In this document: positions 50,351 to 61,100 of the stretch, piece by piece
Position numbering within the stretch: the first letter of the stretch is position 1
Layout: each line of letters opens with the position of its first letter
Assembly (NCBI GenBank): GCA_949361645.1
Contig: OX442432.1
Coordinates: 7,224,118-7,288,117 of the forward strand
Length of the DNA: 64,000 nucleotides
From: Spongilla lacustris
Taxonomy: Eukaryota; Porifera; Demospongiae; Spongillida; Spongillidae
Direction: 5' to 3'
Program-made: the position numbers and the translations under genes
Notes under the pieces: model-generated
What the model saw: the letters and a program-made list of their open reading frames with translations, nothing else
Databases searched by the model: none
Told to the model about the DNA's origin: nothing

Positions 50351-52732
50351 TCACCAGCCACGCCCACTCGGGAGTGGGGGGGCACCTTCCACGCCCACTT
50401 ACCGGGTCACCTGGTGTCCTGGAGGACCTCTGGGCCCGTAGCTTCCTTACATTCCCCATTATAGTCACTTCCCTCCACTCTCCCGGGGAAACTCCAGATT
50501 CAAAGACACCGGTCGGTCTCATAAAAGCGACACCATTAGTGGTGAGACCATCATATTCCCCAGAGAACGATGACCATGTAGGGGCCATGGCCTTTAGAGG
50601 GGAGGGGAGGGGAGGGGAGGGGAGGGGAGGGGAGGGGAGGGGAGGGGAGGGGAGGGGGAAGGAGAGGGAGGGAGGGAAGGGAAGGAGAGGGAAAGGAGAG
50701 GGAGGGAGGGAAGGGAAGGAGAGGGAAAGGAGAGTGGGAAAGAAAGTAAATTTTAAAAGGAGAGATGTGGTCCTTACTGAGAGATGTATTTTGCTGTTTG
50801 TGTCAAATGCAGCAGCGTATAGGCGTGCAGTATAGGGAGGCGCCCTGTCACACTGTATCCTGCAAGCATATCTGGACACTGTGCTGTTACTCTTGTATGC
50901 CTTGGTTCCATCTGCAGTGGCAACCATCTCCACGACAACCAAGTCAATGGCCGAGTCAGCAGACCTTCCAATCTGCATTGTATGTAGAAATTGATAAATT
51001 TAATAAGAATACATATAAGGCTGTGAAGCGATATGAAACAACCATTGAAGCTGCAAACAATGTGATATTATGATTATGGCAACTTGTTACAAAGACCAAC
51101 TTCCCACATTTTGGCAAGTGAGATCTTATCTTCCCAAGAAACAAACAAATGCACACACCTCCCACATGCACACACCTCCACATCCTACCTGGAACATGTC
51201 AGTGTTAGAGTCATGGCCATACTCTGTGATGGCAGCACCACTTCCAGATCTGCTCACAGCTACAGCCACCGTGTGTGTTGACTTGCGCAGCAGAGAATCA
51301 GCGTTCTGACGATGGTAATGTTTTATCAGTGACTATCACACCTCACTAACCACAGAACCCTTAGTACCATGCCAATTAAACTGCTCCCAATGTTTTTATG
51401 TCACCAAGATAACGTACTCCTGTGAGAATGACCATGTAAGGAAGGTAACTACTAGAGGTACTTTGTATTTCTCACCCCCTCCCCTTCCCCCCAAACCTAC
51501 ATAGCTCCTTCTTACCCCTGGTTCTCTAATAATCGGAGATATTCCAGTCGCCTTGGGCTGCCTCTTAAGTTGAAAGTAGTGAGACATTTTGTTTGATATG
51601 GCAGGACAGGGTAGACATCCATTGGTGCTGGGTGGGAAGGGAGCGTATAAGAAGAGGGAAACATGGGAGGGAGCAAGGTGATGAGGTGTGGATGTGATGA
51701 GGTATGCAGGTGATGAGGTGTGCAGGTGATGAGGTGTGTATGTGATGAGGTGTGGATGTGATGAGGTATGCAGGTGATGAGATGTGGATGTGATGAGGTG
51801 TGCAGGTGATTAGGTTGTAGGTGATGAGGTGTAGTTGATGAGGTGTGCAGGTGATGAGGTGTGTAGGTGATGAGGTGTGTAGGTGATGAGGTGTGCAGGT
51901 GATGAGGTGTGTAGGTGATGAGGTGTGTAGGTGATGAGGTGTGTAGGTGATGAGGTGTGTAGGTGATGAGGTGTGCAGGTGATGAGGTGTGTATGTGATG
52001 AGGTGTGTATGTAATGAGATGTGTGCGTGATGAGGTGTGTAGGTGATGAGATGTGTATGTGATGAGGTGTGTTGTAATGAGGTGTGTAGGTGTGAGGTGA
52101 TAAGGTGTGCAGGTGATGAGGTGGTCATGTGATAAGGGTGAAGGCTATATGCGAGCAAGGTCAAACACACCCATTGCAGCTTGCCTACCCTAACACAAGT
52201 AGCTCGCCATATATGGGAACAGTTGGTTCGGACGGCGCCGCCTTTCCATCATCCGCATTTATACATTCTTCTGGTGTGGCGTACATGGAGCTGCAGAAGA
52301 GGGGAGAGCGAAAAGTTACATAGCTCCAGGCCCTTCCCTCCGCGCTAGCATGCTAGTCTGAATCAATCTGCGTGCGATTGGGCAGGCATGATCTTGTTCG
52401 CGACAGCCATGGCCGGCCCGGCCCCTCGGCCCCTTGGTATTCCCTAGAGACTGGACATCAGCTCAGGCTAACTCGTAACACCTACTCTGTAAGCGCTGAT
52501 ACCGCCGGTCCATTCGGAAGGCCCCATGCCTCGCACCTCTATGCGCGTGCAAACAGCCTTGCAGCTACTTAACAAGCGAACAAGCTCGGCCCACTTACTG
52601 GCGTTTTTCGCTACTGCGCCGCCGTATCTGATCCTTCGCGGGCTTAGGGACATCTTCTGCTTCAATGGTGGGCCCCCGCGATAGCGGGCTGTCCCGGTAC
52701 TCGACCCCTGCTGCTCGCTTTGCCGCAGCCAT
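49415..52732 (-). CDS. Pellino-family E3 ubiquitin ligase
   Basis: Pellino E3 ligases ubiquitinate IRAKs downstream of Toll/IL-1 receptors. Ten minus-strand exons: 52732-52599, 52290-52189, 51627-51516, 51305-51189, 50972-50778, 50591-50403, 50268-50170, 50111-50001, 49841-49609, 49529-49415; sum 1407 nt (468 aa). The FHA-like domain with wing runs from IYGELLVLGTNGCLP (family YGELIVLGYNGSLP) and QLKRQPKATGISP through EYGHDSNTDMFQIGRS, STVSRYACRI, PPYTARLYAAAFDTN and YDGLTTNGVAFMRP. DGCLIDLCGVTLMWRTAMGL matches DGSLIDLCGATLLWRTAEGL. The RING-like C-terminus keeps paired Cys/His: PQCPVNFLTL, EPWVYLKCGHIYSHHDW, CPMCL, HAFVPCGHV and RCPFCSN. A 45-residue N-terminal extension from exon 1 is lineage-specific. 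Confidence 0.95.
49872..49989. repeat. (GT)n microsatellite
   Basis: About 118 bp of GT in a Pellino intron (CA on the transcript strand), close to an acceptor. Confidence 0.95.
50319..50348. repeat. 30-base G homopolymer between inverted flanks
   Basis: An unbroken G run in a Pellino intron, flanked on both sides by copies of agccacgcccactc. Its length is likely unreliable in the assembly. Confidence 0.9.
50597..50745. repeat. GGGGA/GGGAAGGAGA purine tract
   Basis: Tandem ggggagggga, then ggagggagggaaggga-type units, in a Pellino intron. On the transcript strand it is a long pyrimidine tract ending at the acceptor ctctaaag. Confidence 0.92.
51680..52130 (-). repeat. 15-bp minisatellite, gtgatgaggtgtgta type
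   Basis: About 29 imperfect copies in Pellino intron 2. Variants alternate aggt/atgt/gcaggt. Confidence 0.95.
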
Positions 52733-52817
52733 CAAACCACGCGATCGGCAAACTAATAATCCCGTTAACGGGCAACTCCTACATACTTTAGTGTATATTC
52801 AATTAACATATCTAATA
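52733..52817. promoter_or_regulatory. Bidirectional promoter, Pellino/AKR
   Basis: 85 bp between divergent start codons. AT-rich on the AKR side (taattccc, catatctaataatg). Inferred from geometry. Confidence 0.55.
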
Positions 52818-54339
52818 ATGGCCGAAAGGCTAAATCTTCCTCTTATGGGTGGTGAGTGGGTGCGTTTGATACGCTAATTTTTTCGAAACGAAATACCCAC
52901 CACGTTTGTTCAGTTGGAACTTACAAGCTGAAGGACCCTCAGACCGTTCGGGAAGTTCTTGACGCCGCGTTAGAACGTGGTTACAACTTGATCGGTGGGT
53001 TCTGTTGAATATTCAGAGCAAATACACCGGTAGTTAACACCACGTGCGCTCGCCGGCAACTTATTTTGTAGACACTGCTGCTGTTTATAGAAACGAACAT
53101 ATAATTGGAGATGTTTTGTGCAACTACAACCACCGCAGCATCTTCGTCACTAGCAAGCTAGGTACACGTGCATGTCTGCGTGGTCTTCTCGATCTCACAT
53201 CCACGCCTCGTCCCCGCGACGTCGTGCACAAAAGCACCGAAGGACCATGGATACCAAAACACTCTAGAGGCGTGCCAGCGGTCACTGGAGGCCTTGAAGA
53301 GGACGTGCCTGGACGCATACCTCGTCCATTGGCCAGCGGTAGCCGGCCGGCCGAGAGAGGATGTGCGGAACGTTGCTGCGAGGAAGGAGACGTGGTTTGC
53401 TATGGAGGAGCTTTACAGACGGGGTATGTTGTTGTAGCGCATCTAGCGCACGTGAACTTTGCATTTACACTCCTGAAGGGAAAGTGAAAGCTATTGGTGT
53501 GTCCAATTACACGACCAGACACATGGAAGAGCTACTGAGCTATGCTAGTATTGTACCTCACCTCTTGCAGGCAAGCTGAGGAATGAGTGTGGGGAGAGGA
53601 AAGGTGGGGGGGAGAATGTGTGAGTGGTAGGAGCAGTCAGGGGATGAGGAGGACAGAGAAGAGGTTAGGGATGAATGCTTTCTTCTTCCAGAATGAATGT
53701 CATCCGCTACTGGCACAGAAGGAAGTCAGGCTGTTGTGTGAAAAACATGCAATTGTGTTTCAGGCGTATTCCTCACTTGGTGCAGGAAAGGTTGGCCACT
53801 TTGTGGGGTGAGGGGTGAATGTTCCAAGTGGAGGTGAGGGGTGAATGTTCCAAGTGGAGGTGAGGGGTGAATGTTCCAAGTGGAGGTGAGGGGCGAATGT
53901 TCCAAGTGGAGGTGAGTGTGTGGCACGATGGAGGGTTGGTAATGAACCATGTAGTATGGAGTTGGGAGGTCCTTCAACCCATATGTAACTGCTTCCATCA
54001 GTACCTTGACAGTCTATCATTGAATACACAGCTTCTCTGCCATGACACTGTCACTAGTTTGGCTTCAAAATATGGAGTCAAGGCTTCAGTTGTGTTACTG
54101 CGATGGGCTGTCCAACAGGGAATAGGTGTGCTATGCAGTTACTGTTTCTCTTCATCACCCTCTCAGTCCCCTTTCCCTCTCTCTTTGCTGCAGGAGTCAT
54201 ACCAAAAGCTAGCACTGTTCAGCACGTGATTGAGAATGTATCAGCTATGGACTTTGAGTTGACTGCACAGGATATGGAGCTTTTGGACAGTTTAGACAAG
54301 GATTACCATTTCTGCTGGGACCCAACCCACGTGATATAG
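52818..54339 (+). CDS. Aldo-keto reductase
   Basis: NADPH-dependent TIM-barrel oxidoreductase. Exons 52818-52848, 52914-52994, 53072-53161, 53235-53423, 53479-53570, 53692-53790, 54032-54125 and 54194-54339; sum 822 nt (273 aa, within the family range). The catalytic tetrad is visible: Asp and Tyr in LIDTAAVYRNE, Lys in IFVTSKLAPKDHGY, and His in DAYLVHWP. KVKAIGVSNYTTRHMEELL, NECHPLLAQKEV, VFQAYSSLGAG, LLRWAVQQGIGVIPKAST and FELTAQDMELLDSLD follow. The intron after exon 5 starts with GC (cttgcag/gcaagc), a GC-AG intron; a GT alternative in phase was not found. A 26-bp repeat sits in intron 6. The exact substrate cannot be told. Confidence 0.95.
53805..53915 (+). repeat. 26-bp tandem repeat, 4 copies
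   Basis: Unit gtgaggggtgaatgttccaa plus gtggag, in AKR intron 6. Confidence 0.93.
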
Positions 54340-54419
54340 TAATTAGATCTCGTGAAAAAAAAAAATCATCATTTTATTTACATGTATGTAAACGTATTCT
54401 AAATGTCGCTCTCTGCAAA

Positions 54420-55112
54420 ATGAGCAGGCCGGGGAATATTTCTATGGCGGAGCTACTTGCCGCCTTTGCTTCTAAGGATGCAGAAGCTGTAAGTGCGCTT
54501 CAAGTAATACGTCTTCCTGGCGATAAATGGCTCAACTTATCTTTAGATGCAGGTAGCGAAGCTGAAAGAGTTTGTGTGCCAATTTATAGTATGCAGCAAA
54601 GAAGGAGAATTTGGGGAGTCTTTTTTGCAGTCCAGGTATTTTAGAAGACGCTTGCCGCAAGCGTAACATTTTACATTACACGCCAACAGCGACCTACTTT
54701 CGGCGGTTAATCTCCTGGTACAACAGCTGTTAGTTCGACTCAACAAGGCGTTCGTGGAGCCTACACGTTTCGCCGTAGACCACTGCGCATTACGGCAGTT
54801 CCTTCTCCAAGACTGTACACTGCTATTGCTGGTCACTATTTACTTTGTGGGGCTTCAGGTAACGACTGTATGTATGCAGCGTTAGGTCTGTGTCACCACG
54901 GTACCCTGCTAGAGCGAGGCGTACCACCCCGAAATGGTGGAGCTGCTGCTACTGGTGCTGAAAACCTTGCTTAGTAAGGAGCTGGAGTTCTGTGTGGACC
55001 AAGGTGTGTGTTAGTAGGTGTGGTTTGTGAGGTCATCAGTTATTCCACCTCCACACATACACACATACACACATACACACGCACACACACACACACACAC
55101 ATACACACATAC

Positions 55113-55168
<56 letters not shown>

Positions 55169-58100
55169 CAGGTACCCTTCTCTCTCTGGTACCTCTTCAT
55201 GCCCTCAGCCAGATCCAGCTGCCACAGCTCCCAGCTTCCCTCCTTTCCTCCCACCAGCAGCCTGCTCCACCAAAGAGGGCCTCCTCCCACCTCCCCACCC
55301 TCTGTGTGCCATTCGTAGAGCTGATGGAGACCATAGAGGGGTGGGTTCTGAGGGGTGTGGCCTTCTCAGAGCAGTCCCTCTACCTCCTGCTACTGTCCAT
55401 TGTGGAAGGTAGTGGTGGGCTGGGGAGGAGGCACTACCAAGGATCTGCCCAGCTTACCTCGGCTCACAGCCTCCTCCAGGGTCTCTCTGGCCTTTTTGAT
55501 GACATGGTGGGCCTCTGGTTGAAGGACTCATTTTCAAAAGATAGCAAAGTGGAGGCAGGGCGGCTGGGTACCTCACAGCACACTGGATTTCTGTACTTGG
55601 CCCGTATTGTGCTGCGTATGTGGCTGTCCCTGTACACCCATGTTGTGTGCAGCTGTCCACCTGGGCAGCATGCCTGTAAGGCCGACGCCCACCTGTGTTC
55701 CCCTGTCATTGGCATCTACAACGTTTGCTCCAAGTTCCAGGAGGCTATGTTCAAAGGCAACGTCTGTAGAGACCAGGAGTTTGCTCTGATTGTGATAGAG
55801 TCCTTGTTGACCAGTGTCCACATCATCGTCAAGTATGGACAAGTCTCCACGAGTCACTGCGATCAATTCAGTCAGTCCCTTCAGATGTGCTTGAGCGAGA
55901 ACTTCCATGAATGGTTTGCCTACCTGTGCACTAAGCTCTTTGGAGTCATGGAGAGCAAGCCTGCAGATGGAAGTGGTGGCTGGGAGGTGGTGATGGGCCA
56001 CTGCTGCGGGCTGTACGCAGAGCTGCTCCAGGCCCTCACCTGTGTGCACGCCCAGATCACCACCTATCAGGACAAGGCAAAGTCCCCGAAATCCCCTGTT
56101 GTTTGCAGTGCAGACACAGATGTGAAACTTGGAAAGATCGCGCAGCAGCTACACGTCATTGCCGTGCAGCTGCTTAACCTATTCAGCGTGGTTCCGTCCA
56201 TTCAGTTCCTTGCACTGTCGCTGTTGTCACTTACAGCTCGAGACACAAAGGACTTGGCGACCACAATTGTCTACTTTCTTTCCAACCTCCCAAAGCCAGC
56301 CGTCCTCTCCAATCCAGAGGTGTTTGACAACTGCTTGGAACTTCTTGAAGGGCTGTGGTTCAGGCTGTCTCCTGAGCCTTCCATGGAGCTGTCTTTTTGG
56401 GAAAACCTTGCTCACTACCGCGCTATCCTTTGTGGTACTGTTGCCGGGGATACGGGGGTCAAGACTCAGATGCTCCACCATTTGCAGTGTTTGTACAATC
56501 ATAAGTCTGCAGTGGTCAGAGCGATGCTCACCAAACATGTTGTTGTGGGCTACTTTAGTGTTCTGATGGAGGGTGTGAAGGGAAAGTACAGCCAGGACCC
56601 ATTTGGCGTGGGTACCCGGCCAGATGCTGACCCTGGTGATAAGGCTACCATTACTCTCTTTCTGAAGATTTTGGTGAAGTTGTGTGGCTGCAAGGAGTGT
56701 CTCAAGGAGCTTGTTCCAGTCCAGTTGTGCCAGCTGTTCCTCTTTCTGCCTTTTGGAGACTTCCGTCGTGGTGCCTTGGCTGTGATAGAGCAGTCAACTG
56801 TCACACAGGCAGTGTGTGGTGACCTACTGTTCAGGTACAATGTTCAGATCCTTCTCAAACTGGCCTACAGCATGGACCCTGCAAGGCGGCACAGCCTCTG
56901 CCTTGAGCTGGCCGAGGGGAAGGCAGCAATACGCCCACAGTTGTCTCGTGATGAGAGCCAGGTCTTCCGTGATGTCACAGAAGCTCACATGATGGTGCAG
57001 CAAGCCTTCGAGGGCCAGCCCACACAGGCCTTCATCAGGCCTCTGTTCGTGAGGCACCTCAGCATTGTTACTGACATCTGGGAGATTTTGAGAAACATGG
57101 CCTTTCGTTGTAAAATCATTGTGGGCCTTCTGAATGAGTATAGCATGTTTGACGTAGTGCTCTGCTATTCCCCCTATATGGGGTCTCTCCTTACCCAACT
57201 GAGCCTGCTGTTGTCAGGGGAGCTTGTGCCTCGCTTGTCATCAGGGGAGCTGGTGCCTCTCCTGTCATCAGGGGAGCTGGTACCTCCCCTGCAGCAGTCT
57301 ATCATTACTCTTCTTAGTCATCAAATGGAGTTGGTGATGTGCCTGTTGGGAGAGGCCCAACAGAAGGTGAGTGAGGGGAGATGTGATGAGGTGAGGGAGG
57401 TGTGATGAGGTGAGGGAGGTGTGATGAGGTGAGGGTGAGGGGAGGTGTGATGAGGTGAGGATGAGGGGAGGTGTGATGAGGTGAGGGAGATGTGATGAGG
57501 TGAGATGTGATGAGGTGAGGGAGATGAGGTGAGATGTGAGGAGGTGAGATGGAGGGTACAATAACGCTGATATTGTTCTTTCTACTTCCTGAAGAAACTG
57601 GAGATGTACTGCAGTGAACTTCAAACATCTCTAATGGGCAGTCGGCTCTGCAGCATTCCCAACGCACAGAGATATTGCATTGCTCTTCTGAGGGTGGCCT
57701 GTCTGGATACAAGTGAGCTTGCTGAGCACACCCCCAAGAACGCTGCACCTGCACAGCTGGGTTCCCAGACCTCTGTCTCAAAAGGAAAGCTTGGCTTAAA
57801 GGCACCCCCGAACACCACTGCGGATACAATTGCCATGGATGACTATCTGAATAGTTCCGACATGGAGGCTTCAGGGTATGAAGGGGACACAGATGATGGT
57901 GGGGATGGGGAGGAGAACTCTGACAGCTCCAAGCAGTTGGATGACACAGTCATCTGCAGTCAGCTACTGAAGTCTGTGACCCAGTATTTGGTACCGCAGG
58001 ATGTGAGAAAACCAGTGAAACTGTGGGCACCAGTTCTGTACTGTGTTGAGCTTCTTAGGGAGAGTGTGGACAAGATGGAGCAAAATTGGTGGGTGACCCC

Positions 58101-61100
58101 CCTCTCCCCCTGGTCAATCATACTGGTCTATTTCCTGTAGTGAACAGTGCCTTCAGATTGTCTTGTACAACCTGTATGCGCTTGTGAAGGCCAGCAATCA
58201 CAACGTGATCCTCTTCTCTGGAAATGTGAGTCAAATGAATGAGTGTACCTGTCATCCTTTGGCTATTTGTATCGGATGTCTGGGGCTGTCCCAGTGACCC
58301 ATGTCTGGGGCTATCCCATCCTAGCACCAGTGACCCATGTCTGGGGCTATCCCATCCTAGCATACTGCCAAGAGGCATAATGAATTGTTTTGCACAAACC
58401 TTAGCAATAACAAGCATACTTGGCCAGTATGTACCAATGGTGTTGTTGTGCAGGGACTGATGGAGACTCTGCTGGATGCATTTGCACCTCTCTTTGAATC
58501 TGATTCTGAAAGGAGTATAGGTAAGGGGCTGCTTCTTACCCCCCCCCCCCCCCCCCCCCACTCCCTCCATGTTCCCTAGTACTCCTGGTGCCCCCATGTC
58601 CCTACTACTTGCCCCACCCCCAGATGCCCCACCCCATCACCTCTCTGCCCACAGCTTGCTGTCGGCTCATTTGCAACATCTGTGAGGTCCTAGCTCTTCA
58701 CAGAGTGTCTGCCAATGAAGTGAGGAAGTTATTCCAACGTCTACAAGTGAAGAAAGTTCATCTAGTGAGCTGAGATGTTGTTTTTAACCCCTAAGGATTT
58801 TTTTTATAGGGAGCTGGTTATAATTTGTTTACATCCATATTCCCCTACTTAGGGTGATGTGGTGCAGGGGAAGGGGTGGGGAATATGTAAATTCAAATGA
58901 TTCTCATAATTAGACTAAGCGTTAATTAGCCCATTCAGCAGTATTGCCTTCAGTGTACATGTGTGTGTATGTGTCAGCCTATGTGGGGTACTGCTGTCAG
59001 CCTATGTGGGGTACTGCTGTCAGCCTATGTGGGGTACTGCTGTCAGCCTATGTGGGGTACTGCTGTCAGCCTATGTGGGGTACTGCTGTCAGCCTATGTG
59101 GGGTACTGCTGTCAGCCTATGTGGGGTACTGCTGTCAGCCTATGTGGGGTACTGCTGTCAGCCTATGTGGGGTACTGCTGTCAGCCTATGTGTGGTACTG
59201 CTGTCAGCCTATGTGGGGTACTGCTGTCAGCCTATGTGTGGTACTGCTGTCAGCCTATGTGTGGTACTGCTGTCAGCCTATGTGTAGTACTGCTGTCAGC
59301 CTATGTGTGGTACTGCTGTCAGCCTATGTGGGGTACTGCTGTCAGCCTATGTGGGGTACTGCTGTCAGCCTATGTGTGGTACTGCTGTCAGCCTATGTGT
59401 GGTACTGCTGTCAGCCTATGTGGGGTACTGCTGTCAGCCTATGTGGGGTACTGCTGTCAGCCTATGTGTGGTACTGCTGTCAGCCTATGTGGGGTACTGC
59501 TGTCAGCCTATGTGTGGTACTGCGGTCAGCCTATGTGTGGTACTGCTGTCAGCCTATGTGGGGTACTGCTGTCAGCCTATGTGGGGTACTGCTGTCAGCC
59601 TATGTGTGGTACTGCTGTCAGCCTATGTGTGGTACTGCTGTCAGCCTATGTGTGGTACTGCTGTCAGCCTATGTGGGGTACTGCTGTCAGCCTATGTGTG
59701 GTACTGCTGTCAGCCTATGTGTGGTACTGCTGTCAGCCTATGTGGGGAACTGCTGTCAGCCTTTGTGGGGTACTATCGTAAGTCACAATGGAAATTTAAA
59801 TTTAAAAATCTGTAGGCTGATATGTAGACATGGCAATGCAAATGCCATATTGGGTTCTTTGAATGGAGTCTGTGGTTAATCCAACACCTTATAAAACTCA
59901 CTTTATAACTCATCATAACACCTTATAAAACTCACTTTATAACTCATCATAACACCTTATAAAACTCACTTTATAACTCATCATAACACCTTATAACTCC
60001 ATCTTCACCTGCTCCATAGGTCTCCTCTCTCTTGCATTCCCCCCCCCCCCCCCCCCCCTCCCGCCCTGCTGACTGCTTTGTTCTCATTATCACACAGGAG
60101 CAGCTGCTCTGTCTCCTCCATTCAGTAGCAGCCCAGCCATCTGGCGAAGGTGTACAACCCTCTGCCTATCTGCAGTTTTCCTACAAGAAGTCAGCTGATT
60201 GCCTCGATACTCGTGAGATGCTGACTGTGCCTGTGATGATGGACTGGGGCCAAGAGCCCTGTTCTCTCTCCATGTGGCTGTCTGTGGTTAAGTACCCACT
60301 CCAGGCCACCTTCCACATCCTTAGTGTCAACATGCGAGTGTGCTACTTGCAGGTGTTTGCATCGGCCCTCACAGGGGATGTCATCATCAGGTCTGTGGGG
60401 GTCTGGGGAGGGGCTAGGGGACTAGGGATCTTGTCATCAGGTCTGTGGGGGTCAGGGGCTAGGGGACTAGGGATGTTGTCATCAGGTCTGTGGGGTCAGG
60501 GGACTAGGGATATAGTGTCAGTTGGGAAAGGAAAGATGAGAGGGGAGGTGGGAGAGGGAAGAGAGAAGGTGGTGCTTGGTATGTGTGGCTGGTTAGTACC
60601 TTTGCCTCCATGTGTACAGGATGAGCTCAGAGCTACGGCTAGATACACCTGATACTGAAAACACTGCCACACTAGGCAGTGTGCTGGCTCCAAACAAATG
60701 GCACCATCTTCTGATTACTGTCTTCCCATTAAACAACTCACAGTATTATAAGGTGCAGTACTCATCTGCACCTTCATTATTTCATTTGTAACATCCATAC
60801 ACACTACACCTTACCACCCACACCTCATCACTACACCTTACCACACCATCACTACACCTTACCACACCATCACTACACCTTACCACACCATCACTACACC
60901 TTACCACACCATCACTACACCTTACCACACCATCACTACACAATACACCTTATCACTACACCTTACCACCCACACCTCATCACTACACCTTACCACCCAC
61001 ACCTCATCACTACACCTTACCACCCACACCTCATCACTACACCTTACCCCACACCTCATCACTACACCTTACCCCACACCTCATCACTACACCTTACCCC

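Noticed and set aside
58944..59879. 311-residue Cys-rich frame ([16 protein letters not shown])
   Set aside because: 23-bp intronic minisatellite open in all plus frames; flanking LYST exons splice across it in phase.
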